Assembly (NCBI GenBank): GCA_964057225.1
Contig: OZ059895.1
Location: forward strand, 12,214,001-12,278,000
Reading direction: 5' to 3'
Source of the DNA: Auanema rhodensis
Lineage: Eukaryota > Nematoda > Chromadorea > Rhabditida > Rhabditidae
Length of the DNA stretch: 64,000 nucleotides
Shown: positions 35,043-45,485 of the stretch, one piece after another
Numbering within the stretch: position 1 is the first letter of the stretch
Layout: each line of letters opens with the position of its first letter
Notes under the pieces: model-generated
What the model was told of the DNA's origin: nothing
What the model saw: only the letters and a program-made list of their open reading frames with translations
Databases searched by the model: none
Made by a program: the position numbers and the translations under genes

Positions 35043-35300
35043 TATATTACAGTTATAAACCAGTAGTTTATGAACCTTCATCTTAACTTTACTGTTTCTA
35101 TCTATTTCCTATTGAAACAAACATTGTTTTAACACTATACAACTGTGAAACCTTTTTTAATTTATTGTATTTGGATCTCATAAGATTTGACATCATCGAG
35201 GGATTTAGATATTACGTAGAAAATTACATAACTAACATGAAATTGGAAAAAAAACAATAACGAGGATAAGTATGTAAATCATTGAATATCAGATATTTTC

Positions 35301-35420
35301 GCTTACGACCATACCACGTTGAAAGTACGTCATCCCGTCCGATCTGGCAAGTCAAGCAACGTTGGGCCCGGTTAGTACTTGGATCGGAGACGGCTTGGGA
35401 ATCCCGGGTGCCGTAAGCTT
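35301..35420 (+). rRNA. 5S ribosomal RNA
   Basis: Unit 54; C30T. The terminator is shortened to TTTTTTAAGGATC, as in unit 65. Confidence 0.93.
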
Positions 35421-35828
35421 TTCAAATTTTTTAAGGATCATACCACGTTGAAAGTATGCCATGCAGCTGATTTTCAATTTTATCTCTTCCGTAACAAATG
35501 TTTTCAATTTTCCAGCAGTTTTACTTAGATAGCTCAACCCAAGGCATCAAAAAATCTTCAATCTTATTTCTACATTACAGTTATAAACCAGTAGTTTATG
35601 AACCTTAATCTTAACTTTCCTGTTTCTATCTATTTCCTATTGAAACAAACGTTGTTTAAACACTATACAACTGTGAAACCTTTTTTAATTTATTGTATTT
35701 GGAGCTCATAAGATTTGATATCATCGAGGGATTTAGATGTAACGTGGAAAATAACATAACTAACATGAAATTGGAAAAAAAACAATAACGAGGATAAGTA
35801 TGTAAATCATTGAATATCAGGTATTTTC

Positions 35829-35948
35829 GCTTACGACCATACCACGTTGAAAATACGCCATCCCGTCCGATCTGGCAAGTCAAGCAACGTTGGGCCCGGT
35901 TAGTACTTGGATCGGAGACGGCTTGGGAATCCCGGGTGCCGTAAGCTT
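35829..35948 (+). rRNA. 5S ribosomal RNA
   Basis: Unit 55; G25A. Confidence 0.94.
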
Positions 35949-36357
35949 TTCGAATTTTTTTAACGATCATACCACGTTGAAAGTACGCCATGCAGCTGAT
36001 TTTCAATTTTATCTCTTCCGTAACAAATGTTTTCAATTTTCCAGCAGTTTTACTTAGATAGCTCAACCCAAGACATTAAAATATCTTCAATCTTATTTCT
36101 ATATTACAGTTATAAACCAGTAGTTCATGAACCTTAATCTTAACTTTATTGTTTCTATCTATTTCCTATTGAAACAAACGTTGTTTAAACACTCTACAAC
36201 TGTGAAACCTTTTTTAATTTATTGTATTTGGAGCTCATAAGATTTGATATCATCGAGGGATTTAGATGTAACGTGGAAAATTACATAACTAACATGAAAT
36301 TGGAAAAAAAACAATAACGAGGATAAGTATGTAAATCATTGAATATCAGGTATTTTC

Positions 36358-36477
36358 GCTTACGACCATACCACGTTGAAAGTACGTCATCCCGTCCGAT
36401 CTGGCAAGTCAAGCAACGTTGGGCCCGGTTAGTACTTGGATCGGAGACGGCTTGGGAATCCCGGGTGCCGTAAGCTT
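36358..36477 (+). rRNA. 5S ribosomal RNA
   Basis: Unit 56; C30T. Confidence 0.94.
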
Positions 36478-36886
36478 TTCAAATTTTTTTAACGATCATA
36501 CCACGTTGAAAGTATGCCATGCAGCTGATTTTCAATTTTATCTCTTCCGTAACAAATGTTTTCAATTTTCCAGCAGTTTTACTTACATAGCTCAACCCAA
36601 GGCATTAAAATATCTTCAATCTTATTTCTATATTACAGTTATAAACCAGTAGTTTATGAACCTTCATCTTAACTTTACTGTTTCTATCTATTTCCTATTG
36701 AAACAAACGTTGTTTAAACACTATACAACTGTGAAACCTTTTTTAATTTATTGTATTTGGAGCTCATAAGATTTGATATCATCGAGGGATTTAGATGTAA
36801 CGTGGAAAATAACATAACTAACATGAAATTGGAAAAAAAACAATAACGAGGATAAGTATGTAAATCATTGAATATCAGGTATTTTC

Positions 36887-37006
36887 GCTTACGACCATAC
36901 CACGTTGAAAATACGCCATCCCGTCCGATCTGGCAAGTCAAGCAACGTTGGGCCCGGTTAGTACTTGGATCGGAGACGGCTTGGGAATCCCGGGTGCCGT
37001 AAGCTT
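36887..37006 (+). rRNA. 5S ribosomal RNA
   Basis: Unit 57; G25A, copy of unit 55. Confidence 0.94.
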
Positions 37007-37415
37007 TTCGAATTTTTTTAACGATCATACCACGTTGAAAGTACGCCATGCAGCTGATTTTCAATTTTATCTCTTCCGTAACAAATGTTTTCAATTTTCC
37101 AGCAGTTTTACTTAGATAGCTCAACCCAAGACATTAAAATATCTTCAATCTTATTTCTATATTACAGTTATAAACCAGTAGTTCATGAACCTTAATCTTA
37201 ACTTTATTGTTTCTATCTATTTCCTATTGAAACAAACGTTGTTTAAACACTCTACAACTGTGAAACCTTTTTTAATTTATTGTATTTGGAGCTCATAAGA
37301 TTTGATATCATCGAGGGATTTAGATGTAACGTGGAAAATTACATAACTAACATGAAATTGGAAAAAAAACAATAACGAGGATAAGTATGTAAATCATTGA
37401 ATATCAGGTATTTTC

Positions 37416-37535
37416 GCTTACGACCATACCACGTTGAAAGTACGTCATCCCGTCCGATCTGGCAAGTCAAGCAACGTTGGGCCCGGTTAGTACTTGGATC
37501 GGAGACGGCTTGGGAATCCCGGGTGCCGTAAGCTT
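37416..37535 (+). rRNA. 5S ribosomal RNA
   Basis: Unit 58; C30T, copy of unit 56. Confidence 0.94.
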
Positions 37536-37944
37536 TTCAAATTTTTTTAACGATCATACCACGTTGAAAGTATGCCATGCAGCTGATTTTCAATTTTATC
37601 TCTTCCGTAACAAATGTTTTCAATTTTCCAGCAGTTTTACTTACATAGCTCAACCCAAGGCATTAAAATATCTTCAATCTTATTTCTATATTACAGTTAT
37701 AAACCAGTAGTTTATGAACCTTCATCTTAACTTTACTGTTTCTATCTATTTCCTATTGAAACAAACGTTGTTTAAACACTATACAACTGTGAAACCTTTT
37801 TTAATTTATTGTATTTGGAGCTCATAAGATTTGATATCATCGAGGGATTTAGATGTAACGTGGAAAATAACATAACTAACATGAAATTGGAAAAAAAACA
37901 ATAACGAGGATAAGTATGTAAATCATTGAATATCAGGTATTTTC

Positions 37945-38064
37945 GCTTACGACCATACCACGTTGAAAATACGCCATCCCGTCCGATCTGGCAAGTCAAG
38001 CAACGTTGGGCCCGGTTAGTACTTGGATCGGAGACGGCTTGGGAATCCCGGGTGCCGTAAGCTT
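37945..38064 (+). rRNA. 5S ribosomal RNA
   Basis: Unit 59; G25A, third copy of unit 55. Confidence 0.94.
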
Positions 38065-38472
38065 TTCGAATTTTTTTAACGATCATACCACGTTGAAAGT
38101 ACGCCATGCAGCTGATTTTCAATTTTATCTCTTCCGTAACAAATGTTTTCAATTTTCCAGCAGTTTTACTTAGATAGCTCAACCCAAGGCATCAAAATAT
38201 CTTCAATCTTATTTCTATATTACAGTTATAAACCAGTAGTTCATGAACCTTAATCTTAACTTTATTGTTTCTATCTATTTCCTATTGAAACAACATTGTT
38301 TTAACACTATACAACTGTGAAACCTTTTTTAATTTATCGTATTTGGAGCTCATAAGATTCAATATCATCGAGGGATTTAGATGTAACGTGGAAAATTACA
38401 TAACTAACATGAAATTGGAAAATAAGCAATAACGAGGATAAATATGTAAATCATTGAATAACAGATATTTTC

Positions 38473-38505
38473 GCTTACGACCATACCACGTTGAAAATAC
38501 GCCAT
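38473..38505 (+). pseudogene. 5S fragment (nt 1-33), short unit
   Basis: Unit 60; G25A; shares the CTTACATAGC mark with unit 53 but lacks the mariner. Confidence 0.92.
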
Positions 38506-38871
38506 GCAGCTGATTTTCAATTTTATCTCTTCCGTAACAAATGTTTTTAATTTTCCAGCAGTTTTACTTACATAGCTCAACCCAAGGCATTAAAATATCT
38601 TCAATCTTATTTCTATATTACAGTTATAAACCAGTAGTTTATGAACCTTCATCTTAACTTTACTGTTTCTATCTATTTCCTATTGAAACAAACATTGTTT
38701 TAACACTATACAACTGTGAAACCTTTTTTAATTTATTGTATTTGGATCTCATAAGATTTGACATCATCGAGGGATTTAGATATTACGTAGAAAATTACAT
38801 AACTAACATGAAATTGGAAAAAAAACAATAACGAGGATAAGTATGTAAATCATTGAATATCAGATATTTTC

Positions 38872-38904
38872 GCTTACGACCATACCACGTTGAAAATACG
38901 CCAT
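38872..38904 (+). pseudogene. 5S fragment (nt 1-33), short unit
   Basis: Unit 61; G25A. Behind a long-type AATATCAG flank, the second such exception after unit 2. Confidence 0.92.
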
Positions 38905-39270
38905 GCAGCTGATTTTCAATTTTATCTCTTCCGTAACAAATGTTTTTAATTTTCCAGCAGTTTTACTTACATAGCTCAACCCAAGGCATTAAAATATCTT
39001 CAATCTTATTTCTATATTACAGTTATAAACCAGTAGTTTATGAACCTTCATCTTAACTTTACTGTTTCTATCTATTTCCTATTGAAACAAACGTTGTTTA
39101 AACACTATACAACTGTGAAACCTTTTTTAATTTATTGTATTTGGAGCTCATAAGATTTGATATCATCGAGGGATTTAGATGTAACGTGGAAAATAACATA
39201 ACTAACATGAAATTGGAAAAAAAACAATAACGAGGATAAGTATGTAAATCATTGAATATCAGGTATTTTC

Positions 39271-39390
39271 GCTTACGACCATACCACGTTGAAAATACGC
39301 CATCCCGTCCGATCTGGCAAGTCAAGCAACGTTGGGCCCGGTTAGTACTTGGATCGGAGACGGCTTGGGAATCCCGGGTGCCGTAAGCTT
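39271..39390 (+). rRNA. 5S ribosomal RNA
   Basis: Unit 62; G25A. Confidence 0.94.
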
Positions 39391-39799
39391 TTCAAATTTT
39401 TTTAACGATCATACCACGTTGAAAGTATGCCATGCAGCTGATTTTCAATTTTATCTCTTCCGTAACAAATGTTTTCAATTTTCCAGCAGTTTTACTTAGA
39501 TAGCTCAACCCAAGGCATCAAAAAATCTTCAATCTTATTTCTATATTACAGTTATAAACCAGTAGTTTATGAACCTTAATCTTAACTTTACTGTTTCTAT
39601 CTATTTCCTATTGAAACAAACGTTGTTTAAACACTATACAACTGTGAAACCTTTTTTAATTTATTGTATTTGGAGCTCATAAGATTTGATATCATCGAGG
39701 GATTTAGATGTAACGTGGAAAATTACATAACTAACATGAAATTGGAAAAAAAACAATAACGAAGACAAGTATGTAAATCATTGAATATCAGGTATTTTC

Positions 39800-39919
39800 G
39801 CTTACGACCATACCACGTTGAAAATACGCCATCCCGTCCGATCTGGCAAGTCAAGCAACGTTGGGCCCGGTTAGTACTTGGATCGGAGACGGCTTGGGAA
39901 TCCCGGGTGCCGTAAGCTT
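39800..39919 (+). rRNA. 5S ribosomal RNA
   Basis: Unit 63; G25A, partner of unit 52. Confidence 0.94.
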
Positions 39920-40327
39920 TTCAAATTTTTTTGACGATCATGCCACGTTGAAAGAACGCCATGCAGCTGATTTTCAATTTTATCTCTTCCGTAACAAATG
40001 TTTTTAATTTTCCAGCAGTTTTACTCAGATAGCTTAACCCAAGGCATCAAAATATCTTCAATCTTATTTCTATATTACAGTTATAAACCAGTAGTTCATG
40101 AACCTTAATCTTAACTTTATTGTTTCTATCTATTTCCTATTGAAACAACATTGTTTTAACACTATACAACTGTGAAACCTTTTTTAATTTATCGTATTTG
40201 GAGCTCATAAGATTCAATATCATCGAGGGATTTAGATGTAACGTGGAAAATTACATAACTAACATGAAATTGGAAAATAAGCAATAACGAGGATAAATAT
40301 GTAAATCATTGAATAACAGATATTTTC

Positions 40328-40360
40328 GCTTACGACCATACCACGTTGAAAATACGCCAT
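40328..40360 (+). pseudogene. 5S fragment (nt 1-33), short unit
   Basis: Unit 64; G25A. Duplicate of unit 53 with an empty mariner site at TA 40469-40470. Confidence 0.92.
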
Positions 40361-40726
40361 GCAGCTGATTTTCAATTTTATCTCTTCCGTAACAAATGTT
40401 TTTAATTTTCCAGCAGTTTTACTTACATAGCTCAACCCAAGGCATTAAAATATCTTCAATCTTATTTCTATATTACAGTTATAAACCAGTAGTTTATGAA
40501 CCTTCATCTTAACTTTACTGTTTCTATCTATTTCCTATTGAAACAAACATTGTTTTAACACTATACAACTGTGAAACCTTTTTTAATTTATTGTATTTGG
40601 ATCTCATAAGATTTGACATCATCGAGGGATTTAGATATTACGTAGAAAATTACATAACTAACATGAAATTGGAAAAAAAACAATAACGAGGATAAGTATG
40701 TAAATCATTGAATATCAGATATTTTC
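40328..40726 (+). repeat. Short 5S unit with empty mariner site
   Basis: Duplicate of the unit hit by the mariner. Flanking marks match (GAAGACAAG before unit 63 as before unit 52, CTTACATAGC, GACATCATCG, the shortened terminator in unit 65 as in 54). The offset is 6712 bp before the insertion and 5426 bp after it, a difference of exactly 1286 bp (transposon plus one TA). Confidence 0.85.
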
Positions 40727-40846
40727 GCTTACGACCATACCACGTTGAAAGTACGTCATCCCGTCCGATCTGGCAAGTCAAGCAACGTTGGGCCCGGTTA
40801 GTACTTGGATCGGAGACGGCTTGGGAATCCCGGGTGCCGTAAGCTT
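40727..40846 (+). rRNA. 5S ribosomal RNA
   Basis: Unit 65; C30T with the shortened terminator, partner of unit 54. Confidence 0.93.
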
Positions 40847-41254
40847 TTCAAATTTTTTAAGGATCATACCACGTTGAAAGTATGCCATGCAGCTGATTTT
40901 CAATTTTATCTCTTCCGTAACAAATGTTTTCAATTTTCCAGCAGTTTTACTTAGATAGCTCAACCCAAGGCATCAAAAAATCTTCAATCTTATTTCTACA
41001 TTACAGTTATAAACCAGTAGTTTATGAACCTTAATCTTAACTTTACTGTTTCTATCTATTTCCTATTGAAACAAACGTTGTTTAAACACTATACAACTGT
41101 GAAACCTTTTTTAATTTATTGTATTTGGAGCTCATAAGATTTGATATCATCGAGGGATTTAGATGTAACGTGGAAAATAACATAACTAACATGAAATTGG
41201 AAAAAAAACAATAACGAGGATAAGTATGTAAATCATTGAATATCAGGTATTTTC

Positions 41255-41374
41255 GCTTACGACCATACCACGTTGAAAATACGCCATCCCGTCCGATCTG
41301 GCAAGTCAAGCAACGTTGGGCCCGGTTAGTACTTGGATCGGAGACGGCTTGGGAATCCCGGGTGCCGTAAGCTT
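41255..41374 (+). rRNA. 5S ribosomal RNA
   Basis: Unit 66; G25A. Confidence 0.94.
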
Positions 41375-41782
41375 TTCAAATTTTTTTGACGATCATGCCA
41401 CGTTGAAAGAACGCCATGCAGCTGATTTTCAATTTTATCTCTTCCGTAACAAATGTTTTTAATTTTCCAGCAGTTTTACTTAGATAGCTCAACCCAAGGC
41501 ATCAAAATATCTTCAATCTTATTTCTATATTACAGTTATAAACCAGTAGTTTATGAACCTTAATCTTAACTTTATTGTTTCTATCTATTTCCTATTGAAA
41601 CAACAATGTTTTAACACTATACAACTGTGAAACCTTTTTTAATTCATCGTATTTGGAGCTCATAAGATTCAATATCATCGAGGGATTTAGATGTAACGTG
41701 GAAAATTACATAACTAACATGAAATTGGAAAATAAGCAATAACGAGGATAAATATCTAAATCATTGAATAACAGATATTTTC

Positions 41783-41815
41783 GCTTACGACCATACCACG
41801 TTGAAAATACGCCAT
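41783..41815 (+). pseudogene. 5S fragment (nt 1-33), short unit
   Basis: Unit 67; G25A. Confidence 0.92.
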
Positions 41816-42181
41816 GCAGCTGATTTTCAATTTTATCTCTTCCGTAACAAATGTTTTTAATTTTCCAGCAGTTTTACTTAGATAGCTCAACCCTAGGCAT
41901 TAAAATATCTTCAATCTTATTTCTATATTACAGTTATAAACCAGTAGTTTATGAACCTTCATCTTAACTTTACTGTTTCTATCTATTTCCTATTGAAACA
42001 AACATTATTTTAACACTATACAACTGTGAAACCTTTTTTAATTTATTGTATTTGGATCTCATAAGATTTGACATCATCGAGGGATTTAGATATTACGTAG
42101 AAAATTACATAACTAACATGAAATTGGAAAAAAAACAATAACGAGGATAAGTATGTAAATCATTGAATATCAGGTATTTTC

Positions 42182-42301
42182 GCTTACGACCATACCACGT
42201 TGAAAGTACGCCATCCCGTCCGATCTGGCAAGTCAAGCAACGTTGGGCCCGGTTAGTACTTGGATCGGAGACGGCTTGGGAATCCCGGGTGCCGTAAGCT
42301 T
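42182..42301 (+). rRNA. 5S ribosomal RNA
   Basis: Unit 68; consensus. Confidence 0.95.
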
Positions 42302-42709
42302 TTCAAATTTTTTTGACGATCATGCCACGTTGAAAGAACGCCATGCAGCTGATTTTCAATTTTATCTCTTCCGTAACAAATGTTTTTAATTTTCCAGCAG
42401 TTTTACTTAGATAGCTCAACCCAAGGCATCAAAATATCTTCAATCTTATTTCTATATTACAGTTATAAACCAGTAGTTTATGAACCTTAATCTTAACTTT
42501 ATTGTTTCTATCTATTTTCTATTGAAACAACAATGTTTTAACACTATACAACTGTGAAACCTTTTTTAATTTATCGTATTTGGAGCTCATAAGATTCAAT
42601 ATCATCGAGGGATTTAGATGTAACGTGGAAAATTACATAACTAACATGAAATTGGAAAATAAGCAATAACGAGGATAAATATGTAAATCATTGAATAACA
42701 GATATTTTC

Positions 42710-42742
42710 GCTTACGACCATACCACGTTGAAAGTATGCCAT
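42710..42742 (+). pseudogene. 5S fragment (nt 1-33), short unit
   Basis: Unit 69; C28T. Confidence 0.92.
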
Positions 42743-43109
42743 GCAGCTGATTTTCAATTTTATCTCTTCCGTAACAAATGTTTTCAATTTTCCAGCAGTT
42801 TTACTTAGATAGCTCAACCCAAGGCATTAAAATATCTTCAATCTTATTTCTATATTACAGTTATAAACCAGTAGTTTATGAACCTTTATCTTAACTTTAC
42901 TGTTTCTATCTATTTCCTATTGAAACAAACATTGTTTAAACACTATACAACTGTGAAACCTTTTTTAATTTATTGTATTTGGATCTCATAAGATTTGATA
43001 TCATCGAGGGATTTAGATATTACGTAGAAAATTACATAACTAACATGAAATTGGAAAAAAAAACAATAACGATGATAAGTATGTAAATCATTGAATATCA
43101 GATATTTTC

Positions 43110-43229
43110 GCTTACGACCATACCACGTTGAAAGTACGCCATCCCGTCCGATCTGGCAAGTCAAGCAACGTTAGGCCCGGTTAGTACTTGGATCGGAGAA
43201 GGCTTGGGAATCCCGGGTGCCGTAAGCTT
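43110..43229 (+). rRNA. 5S ribosomal RNA, variant
   Basis: Unit 70; G64A and C91A. C91A falls in the expected box C of the internal promoter. Confidence 0.9.
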
Positions 43230-43639
43230 TTCAAATTTTTTTGACGATCATGCCACGTTGAAAGAACGCCATGCAGCTGATTTTCAATTTTATCTCTTCC
43301 GTAACAAATATTATTAATTTTCCAGCAGTTTTACTTAGATAGCTCAACCCAAAGCATCAAAATATCTTCAATCTTATTTCTATATTACAGTTTTAAAACC
43401 AGTAGTTTATGAACCTTAATCTTAACTTTACTGTTTCTATCTATTTCCTATTGAAACAAACAATGTTTTAACACTATACAACTGTGAAACCTTTTTTAAT
43501 TTATTGTATTTGGAGCTCATAAGATTCAATATCATCGAGGGATTTAGATGTAACGTGGAAAATTACATAACTAACATGAAATTGGAAAATAAGCAATAAC
43601 GAGGATAAATATGTAAATCATTGAATAACAGATATTTTC

Positions 43640-43672
43640 GCTTACGACCATACCACGTTGAAAATACGCCAT
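43640..43672 (+). pseudogene. 5S fragment (nt 1-33), short unit
   Basis: Unit 71; G25A. Its spacer is split by LTR element 2. Confidence 0.92.
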
Positions 43673-43936
43673 GCAGCTGATTTTCAATTTTATTTCTTCC
43701 GTAACAAATGTTTTCAATTTTCCAGCAGTTTTACTTAGATAGCTCAACCCAAGGCATCAAAATATCTTCAATCTTATTTCTATATTACAGTTATAAACCA
43801 GTAGTTTATGAACCTTAATCTTAACTTTACTGTTTCTATCTATTTCCTATTGAAACAAACATTGTTTTAACACTATACAACTGTGAAACCTTTTTTAATT
43901 TATTGTATTTGGAGCTCATAAGATTTGATATCATCG

Positions 43937-43940
43937 AGGG
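43937..43940. other. Target duplication AGGG, left of element 2
   Basis: AGGG here and at 54088-54091. The uninterrupted array reads CATCGAGGGATTTAG. Confidence 0.85.
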
Positions 43941-44321
43941 TGTCACATCTGCAAGCACATGGTAAACATGTGCGCGCTATTCAAATAGCGGGAGCCTGAA
44001 CAAGCCCCGCCTACAACATGGGACACACATGGCACTCTTGCTTCTGGCCTAACCCAGATAGGTTGTCTTATAGTCATGTGAGTCTCATCTCTATATCATC
44101 TATATATATACTCTATTTAATACTTTATTAGATCTCTTCATATTCTTTCTTAATGTAATTCTTATATTGTATTTTCTTGTTATCTGATAATGAATCTTTT
44201 TCTCTTTAAGTATTTGTCTTAATAAGGAAATCGGGGCGTTCGGGTCTGCCTACCTAAGGAACAAGGTAGAAGTACATATATTTTCCGACCATGAAAAGAC
44301 GGGAAGAAACAATATGTAACG
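43941..44321 (+). repeat. 5' LTR of element 2
   Basis: 381 bp, TGTCAC to GTAACG (imperfect inverted ends). A TATA-rich stretch at about 44095-44112 may be the promoter. Unlike element 1, I see no AATAAA. Confidence 0.92.
44095..44112 (+). promoter_or_regulatory. TATA-rich stretch in 5' LTR of element 2
   Basis: Alternating TA run followed by CTCTATTTAATAC, within the LTR where a polymerase II promoter is expected. Assigned by position only. Confidence 0.35.
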
Positions 44322-44338
44322 TGGAGGTTCCACCTTGC
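44322..44338 (+). promoter_or_regulatory. Primer-binding site of element 2
   Basis: TGGAGGTTCCACC directly after the LTR, the same 13 nt as in element 1 and again consistent with tRNA-Gln. Confidence 0.75.
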
Positions 44339-45338
44339 TTACTTTACTGTTAATTTATTGACAGCAAGTTTACGAGACTTTTGGACTTAATTACCCAACA
44401 GTGAGGAGTAACCGAGCCGTGCACCATGATTTCCCCAAAAAATTATTTTGGCTACCACTTCTCCTCCGCTCAACGAAAACTGGGAGGTGTCTGAGACGTT
44501 TGGGGAAACTATCAGACAATAGTTTTGACGAGCGTTACCTTTTTGTTATGCACGCGCGTGCTATTTTGATTCATTACTTTATGATGTGAATGTCCAGTGT
44601 GGCAACAGAGCTCACTTTTTAGCTGAGTTGTTTGGAAGCTGGAGGCTGTTGGGATAATTTTATTTATGATTTTTTGATTTTGATTCACATCCAAGGGTTC
44701 ATCAGGGTTCTACTCCTGTTAACTCTTTTCTTATTAGTTGTTATTAGTTCAGAGATAATAAGAATATTTGAATTCCTACCCACCCAAGTCCACTCTACGT
44801 CTGCCAACGTTTCCTTTTTCCTATCTTATTGACAGATTACTGAATTTAAATTCCTATATCAATCTTAAATTACCTTCTAAATCTTTTGAAATTAAATTAA
44901 AAATTATCTTAATTAAGATTTATTTTGAAATTCTTCCTACAAATCTTAACAAACTTCATAAAATTGAACTTAATATACGAGATGAGACATTTTTGTTTAC
45001 TTTAAGCTTACTCACATTCAAATAGTTGGCCCACGCGTACCAGCTGTTCGACATGTGTAGTCAATAACAGCTGTTAAAATTCAAAAGTTTTCAAACAGGC
45101 TTAAGGCACCATCTGTGATTCCTTATTTGTCTCTAAGCTGACATAAGTGATTATAATATTCAAATATCACGACAGACGGTCAATGGTTGTTTACCATAAG
45201 CGCTAACATCTGGTGTCGTGACACATGGCTGGAGGCGGAGCTTGAAGCTTCAACGATCCTCCTTCATCAGACGCCATTGTCACAAACGTTTTTACTGGAG
45301 TCTAGTTGCTTCCAGTACGCGCTCTTATATTCATCTAA
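44339..45338. other. Leader of element 2, no gene seen
   Basis: About 1 kb of AT-rich sequence before the open gag frame. Short frames exist on both strands but none has convincing composition or a counterpart in element 1. A spliced first exon supplying an ATG for Gag could lie here; I could not identify it. Confidence 0.5.
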
Positions 45339-45485
45339 CTGTATTCACCAGCCACCCTGTCGGACTCGGACATCAGCGAGGAAAACAAAGATCAGGAACA
45401 AGGATCACCAGAGGTACGCCAAGTTTTTGAATTTAATTCTAAAAACTTAAATACTCCATCCACCTACCTCTCTCCTTTTGAATTT

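Larger units (their letters stand above)
35829..38064 (+). repeat. 1058-bp two-unit repeat, two full copies and the start of a third
   Basis: Units 35829+36358, 36887+37416 and the gene at 37945 repeat at 1058 bp with apparently identical sequence (G25A gene then C30T gene, with CTTACATAGC in the second spacer). Such identity points to very recent amplification. Confidence 0.8.
29844..43940 (+). repeat. 5S rDNA tandem array, middle block (26 units)
   Basis: This block continues the array between the two LTR elements: 19 long and 7 short units. Its first bases complete the unit split by element 1 (464 bp before plus 66 bp after gives 530 bp). Unit 53 carries the mariner. The block contains a 1058-bp dimer repeated in tandem and a second copy of the region around the mariner that lacks the insertion. 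Confidence 0.95.

Noticed and set aside
36419-36652. Plus-strand 77-aa ORFs at 36419 and 37477
   Set aside because: They read through 5S and spacer in amplified dimers; the frame is broken in sister units.
43941-44321. LTR ends of element 2 as a DNA transposon's inverted repeats
   Set aside because: Direct long repeats, primer-binding site, polypurine tract and RT/integrase frame show an LTR retrotransposon.
44401-45450. Several short frames on both strands in the element 2 leader
   Set aside because: Low-complexity translations, overlapping each other, most without an ATG, and not shared with element 1.
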